Assembly (NCBI RefSeq): GCF_019097595.1 | Contig: NC_080722.1 | Coordinates: 23,413,130-23,477,129 of the forward strand | DNA: 64,000 bases | Reading direction: 5' to 3' | Source of the DNA: Hemibagrus wyckioides | Lineage: Eukaryota; Chordata; Actinopteri; Siluriformes; Bagridae | Part shown: positions 59,914 to 64,000 of the stretch, one piece after another | Position numbering within the stretch: position 1 is the first letter of the stretch | Layout: every line of letters starts with the position of its first letter | The notes under the pieces: model-generated | Told to the model about the DNA's origin: nothing | The model's database searches: none | What the model saw: the letters and a program-made list of their open reading frames with translations, nothing else | Position numbers and translations under genes: made by a program

Positions 59914-60265
59914 CACTATGTGGCCATTCATCTCCAAAAGAATTAATGAGCTCAGGGGCTGAAGTTGGCTGAGGAGGTCTGGTCAGTATTCCAGTTTAAA
60001 TAGTTTACATTTTCCACTTCAACCTTGGCAAATCATGTATTCTTGGAGTTCACTTTGTGCACAGAAGCATCATCATGCTGGAATAGGTTTGGGTCTCTAA
60101 TTTACAGTGAAGTGAATTTGCTATGCTATAGCATAAAAAGGCATTCTATGCAATGTGCATCTATTGTCAACTGCTTGGGGACGAAACACTTTATGGTGTA
60201 TCACATAAAGATGTGATCAATTGTATTCAAAATTCAACTTCTTGGAACATTTGTTGAAGTTATTC
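59914..60265 (-). mobile_element. Short non-autonomous Tc1-like element
   Basis: It begins with TACACTATGTGGCCATTCAT. Its middle reads, in reverse, like the transposase region around the second catalytic Asp (the + frame TLCTEASSCWNRFGS corresponds to the antisense of that region in the 46341 element). Most of the transposase is deleted. Confidence 0.55.
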
Positions 60266-60855
60266 ATCTTCTCAACTTCTTAAATCCCTTACTTGATGCT
60301 TACTGAGAAGAACCCGTAATTTCTGACATGTGCGACCCCTTGTGGATCAAGCAGGTCAAAGGTGTGTATTGAAACAACTCTTCGGTCTGTTTCAGTATTT
60401 GTCCCTCCCAAGTTTATATATGACGACAAAGGCCACTTTTACCATTCTCATTGCGCATGCACTGGTCTTTTGTGCAGTTTGTTTCCCAAACCATGTTTGC
60501 ATACAAATTATCTTTTTTCAGTAATGTCAGGTGTACATTAGCGCAAAGTAAAACCCATTCCGTTCCTTACAGCCAGGCGAATGTGGGGTTTGCAGGGTTA
60601 GTTTTGGGTTTCCAGCTTAAAAGTTCTTTCAAATTCAAAATGCCTGGGACAAACAATTTTCCAATGCTAGATATAACTTTCATTAATATCTCGTTTAAAT
60701 GCGCCAAAAACCATGCTAAATCAGTCAGTCCGCTCAGCACATTTATCTTCACAAGTGAAACAAACGAACCCAATTTGGCAACCCTGTGAGGGGCGCGTGC
60801 AGCTGACTGGCGTGCGGGAATGACGCGCACGAGAGGAGGCGGTCAGAGTGCCTTA

Positions 60856-60864
60856 TATATAAAA
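60856..60864 (+). promoter_or_regulatory. TATA box of rasd1
   Basis: TATATAAAA lies 130 bp upstream of the rasd1 ATG, preceded by a GC-rich stretch. This fits a sharply regulated inducible gene. Confidence 0.65.
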
Positions 60865-60993
60865 CCTACACTCTCCCTCCAAGTTACACCTGACATTTCA
60901 GCAAACACATTATCTTATTTCTGAAGCGAAGGGATATTACATAAACTCGGGACTGTCGATTCTGCGCATTTAGTGCACTAATAACTCACAGCC

Positions 60994-61941
60994 ATGATTA
61001 AGAAAATGTCTCCCTCAGAAAACGAGTTTGACATCCCGGCGAAAAACTGCTACAGGATGGTTATTCTGGGCTCGACTAAAGTTGGCAAGTCGGCTATAGT
61101 GTCCCGGTTCCTCACTGGAAGGTTTGATGACCAATACACACCGACCATAGAAGACTTTCACAGAAAACTTTACAGCATCAGAGGAGATGTCTACCAACTG
61201 GATATTTTGGACACCTCGGGAAATCATCCTTTTCCTGCTATGAGGAGACTATCGATACTGACAGGTAAATACTTTTAATCCTATATATATTCCCGTGTTT
61301 TTGCTGTATTTTATGCTATATTCAGTATTGCTATGTTCTGACTTGTCTTTGAGAAGTGGAAAACAAGGCACTCGCTAGACATGAACTGTTCTTATTCTCG
61401 CGCTCCTCCATCCACCACAGGTGACGTATTCGTCCTGGTTTTCAGTCTGGACAACCGAGAATCGTTTAACGAAGTGCAGCGCCTGAAGCGTCAGATCTAC
61501 GAGACTAAGTCGTGCCTGAAAAACAAGACAAAGGAGAATATGGCCGTGCCGTTGGTGATCTGTGGAAATAAAGGAGACCGCGAGTTCCAGCGCGAAGTGG
61601 CACGTGCGGAGATCGAGCAGCTCGTGGCCGGGGATGAGCAGTGCGCCTACTTCGAGATCTCTGCTAAGCGCAACACCAACGTGGACCTGATGTTCCGCCG
61701 ACTCTTCGCCATGGCCAAGCTGCCCAACGAGATGAGTCCTGACCTGCACCGCAAGGTCTCAGCGCAGTACTGCGACATGCTACACCGCAAGTCATTTAAG
61801 GGCAAGAAGCCGAAAGACTGTGATGCGTACGGTGTGGTTGCGCCTTTCGCACGCCGCCCGAGCGTGCACAGCGACCTCATGTACATAAAGGAAAAGGCGG
61901 TCGGTGGTGCCCACGGCAAGGACAGGTGTGTCATCAGCTAA
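60994..61941 (+). CDS. rasd1: Dexamethasone-induced Ras-related protein 1 (Dexras1)
   Basis: Two exons, 60994-61264 and 61421-61941, encode 263 residues. RASD1 is a Ras-family GTPase that modulates G-protein signalling and is induced by glucocorticoids in mammals. GTPase motifs are visible: GSTKVGKS (26-33), DTSG (73-76), NKGD (140-143) and SAK (171-173). The residue corresponding to Ras Gln61 is Asn77, so intrinsic GTPase behaviour may differ from Ras. The C-terminus extends past the G domain with FARRPSVHSDLMYI and ends in CVIS, a CAAX box for prenylation. An in-frame TAA at 60982 precedes the ATG, so the few extra N-terminal residues of the human protein are absent. It is slightly shorter than human (281). 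AATAAA lies at 62369. Confidence 0.97.
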
Positions 61942-62308
61942 GCGCGTCACTCCGAAAATCTGAAATTACTCAGGATGAGTTGTTGAACTGAACGCCGGAC
62001 GGAATTGCGCGCGCGAACGGAGAAGCGTAGAGCAGAAGTGCACGGCCCAACTCCTCATCTGGACGCCCTGTGGTCGTGCGCTTCATTAAACCTGCGAGAA
62101 TCCCCTTGGCGGAGTGTTGACTGTTCGGTTCACTCAGAGCGCTCGGTAGTCTCGATTAGCTTCTTGTGAGAAAATAGTGCTTGTTCCATCTGCATCTGGA
62201 CATGGTGAACTACGCCACGCGCGCAGAGCTGCAGTGTTGAATTACCTGCTAGTGTTTACATTTTTATATGTTTTTTTTATCAAATAATTGGATATGATAT
62301 TTGCTTTT

Positions 62309-62323
62309 TGAACAAACTGTTGT
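62309..62323. promoter_or_regulatory. Glucocorticoid-response-element-like palindrome
   Basis: TGAACAAACTGTTGT matches the GRE consensus AGAACANNNTGTTCT at 10 of 12 fixed positions. It lies in the rasd1 3' UTR. In mammals a GRE downstream of the gene is reported to mediate steroid induction; function here is inference. Confidence 0.3.
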
Positions 62324-62368
62324 GGATGTTTATTTATACTTTCTATGAGTGTAAATGTTTAAAAAAAG

Positions 62369-62374
62369 AAATAA
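62369..62374 (+). terminator. Candidate poly(A) signal of rasd1
   Basis: AATAAA about 430 bp after the stop codon. Confidence 0.6.
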
Positions 62375-62732
62375 ACAAACTGGCGACTGAATATATCCCT
62401 TTTCCTCCAGTCATTACTACTCTGCAGAGGGTTTAGTACTCGGTTTTCAGTGAACACACACGCTAATGAATAATGAGTAAAATGGAAAAAGTAAAAAACA
62501 AAAGACACTAATTGTTATAGAACTAGTTTAAAGTAAACTTAAAACAAATAAATGATCTTAAAATATGACCAGTTTCTCTGCGCTTTATTTCATTACCATA
62601 AGTGACTCCAGGATTCTTTTTATTTCATTGTTTAAGATATGTTCATGGGCGATCTGTAAGTATATAACTGTTAGAACGGCTTAAAAAAAATTCGGATGCT
62701 CGATAAATACTAGATATGTAAAGCAACTAATG

Positions 62733-62925
62733 CAGGGGTGTCAAATCTTACCCGCAAAGGGCCGGTGTGGGTGCAGGTTTTCATTCCAACTGAGCAGAAG
62801 CCACACCTGAGTCTACTGAAAGCCAAGATCAGTTGATTAGCCAGTAGGAATCTGGTGTAGCCTCTGCTTGGTTGGAATAAAAACCTGCACTCACACCGGC
62901 CCTTTCTGGATAAGACTGGACATCC
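62733..62925. mobile_element. Palindromic hAT-like MITE
   Basis: CAGGGGTGTCAAATC starts the left end; GGGCCGGTGTGGGTGCAGG near it is the reverse complement, with few mismatches, of CCTGCACTCACACCGGCCC near the right end. The ~190-bp unit is nearly palindromic and non-coding, typical of hAT-derived miniature elements. It lies between rasd1 and med9. Confidence 0.6.
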
Positions 62926-63255
62926 ATTTTACATTGACCCTTAAGAAAAACCTGTAATTATAATAGAGCCAAGTCAGTTGTGCAAACTTCATCCACTTTG
63001 TTTAGGTCAAATAAAATGAGCACATCTTTATATGGAGCTCCATAATTAGTCTACATTTACTGTAGACGTTACGCTACAGTAAATTAGTACATTGTATGTA
63101 AAAAAAAAAAAAGAAAAAAAAGAGGAATTTATCATTTACAACATCTGCAATTTTTACACTGGGCAAATATTTATCAACAGAATGGCTGTCTAACTGAAGT
63201 CTAAACCTATGACCCAACAATAACATGACCATGTACTGATATGAAACAGCCGTAG

Positions 63256-63261
63256 TTTATT
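63256..63261 (-). terminator. Candidate poly(A) signal of med9
   Basis: TTTATT on the + strand is AATAAA on the minus strand, about 180 bp after the med9 stop. Confidence 0.5.
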
Positions 63262-63442
63262 ATATATGCAAAATAAAAGCAAGAGTAAACATGGATATAT
63301 TGATTTGTGTGCAAGTGAGTGAAGAGAAAGTGTCCTCAATGGGCCGGCAGTTGAGAGCAGAATCCACACCACGTCTCCTTTAATAGCGTTATTTGTGTTC
63401 AAACAATAGTCCAAAAGTTCGTTAATACTGTGCTAATAGACA

Positions 63443-64000
63443 TCAGGAGGGTTTAGGGATGTCGAACATGCACAAGCCCTTGTACTTCTGTAACAGCTGA
63501 TTCTTGGTGCGGACTTGCTCTCTCAGGGTGCGGAGTTTGTTCTGCTGCACCTCAGAACTCAGGTCGATACCGGGCATGGCCAAGATCTGTTCTCGCGTGT
63601 CCTGGATCCGCTGCCTCAACTTGTTTAACTCCTGGTGTACATCCTGGTTGTCTTTGTCCATGCTGCTGGCACAAAATCAATAACGCTCTTCATTACCTTA
63701 AAAACAAATTGTGATGGCAAACTATGACGACAAAAAAGTGATTTGATTACACAGACAGTATGTAGCGTGTGTGATAAACCGGTTTATTCCGTCAAGGAAA
63801 GCTGAGTAAATGTGTTAACCATCAAAGAGAAGCTAACGTTAGCTAGCTTTGAACCAATTGATTTCGCGATAATTATTTCCACAGCCACTGACTTTTTATT
63901 CGGCTCACACACTACGTATAATATATTATGCAATGTAAATACTCGTACCATTTGATAATATCATGTATAAGCGGCAAAAAGGAGTAATCTTCTGTATCGT
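63443..64000 (-). CDS. med9: Mediator complex subunit 9, partial
   Basis: Two exons are seen on the minus strand: the 3' part of the preceding exon (64000 down to 63949) and the last exon (63662 down to 63443). The split codon TG|C gives a Cys. The upstream part reads [15 protein letters not shown]; the last exon starts [15 protein letters not shown] and ends [17 protein letters not shown]. These match the conserved C-terminal half of MED9, a small helical subunit of the Mediator middle module that links transcription factors to RNA polymerase II. The N-terminal part, usually low-complexity, lies beyond the window. The gene is convergent with rasd1. Confidence 0.95.

Overview
This is nuclear DNA of a ray-finned fish, almost certainly a teleost. 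It has spliced genes with vertebrate GT-AG introns, AT-rich non-coding DNA, and many remnants of Tc1-like transposons and fish non-LTR elements. Short interspersed repeats of the types common in teleosts also occur. Two of these (at 18322-18412 and 31680-31770) feel familiar from catfish and other otophysan genomes, but I cannot fix the species.

Five protein genes can be assembled exon by exon with a continuous reading frame. (1) prdm9-like, + strand, 860-11019: zinc knuckle, PR/SET domain and 14 zinc fingers; two of three catalytic tyrosines are replaced and no KRAB or SSXRD region is seen. (2) lmf1, + strand, 18731-29019: 11 exons, including an 11-nt micro-exon. (3) pemt, + strand, 34874-51613: 7 exons, encoding the long-isoform type of N-terminus. 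(4) rasd1 (Dexras1), + strand, 60994-61941: 2 exons, preceded by a TATA box. (5) med9, - strand, 63443 to beyond the right edge: the last exon and the 3' end of the preceding exon. The block pemt-rasd1-med9 matches the neighbour order on human 17p11.2.

Mobile DNA fills introns and intergenic space. prdm9 intron 4 holds a ~3.5-kb unit bounded by ~160-bp inverted repeats that encloses a LINE remnant. lmf1 introns hold Tc1-like copies, a long inverted repeat and a GATA array. pemt introns hold two near-identical non-autonomous copies, an AT-cored hairpin, a TTC tract, and a Tc1-like element with an intact 371-codon transposase frame but a broken right terminus. The pemt-rasd1 interval holds further Tc1 and hAT-like remnants and TA arrays.

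The genes do not form one pathway. PRDM9-type proteins act on chromatin, LMF1 folds lipases in the ER, PEMT makes phosphatidylcholine in ER membranes, RASD1 is a Ras-like GTPase, and MED9 is a Mediator subunit. I found no wholly new system. The most interesting points are the predicted catalytic loss plus AT-hook in the PRDM9-like protein, substitutions in the PEMT AdoMet motifs, and the long-TIR unit in prdm9.
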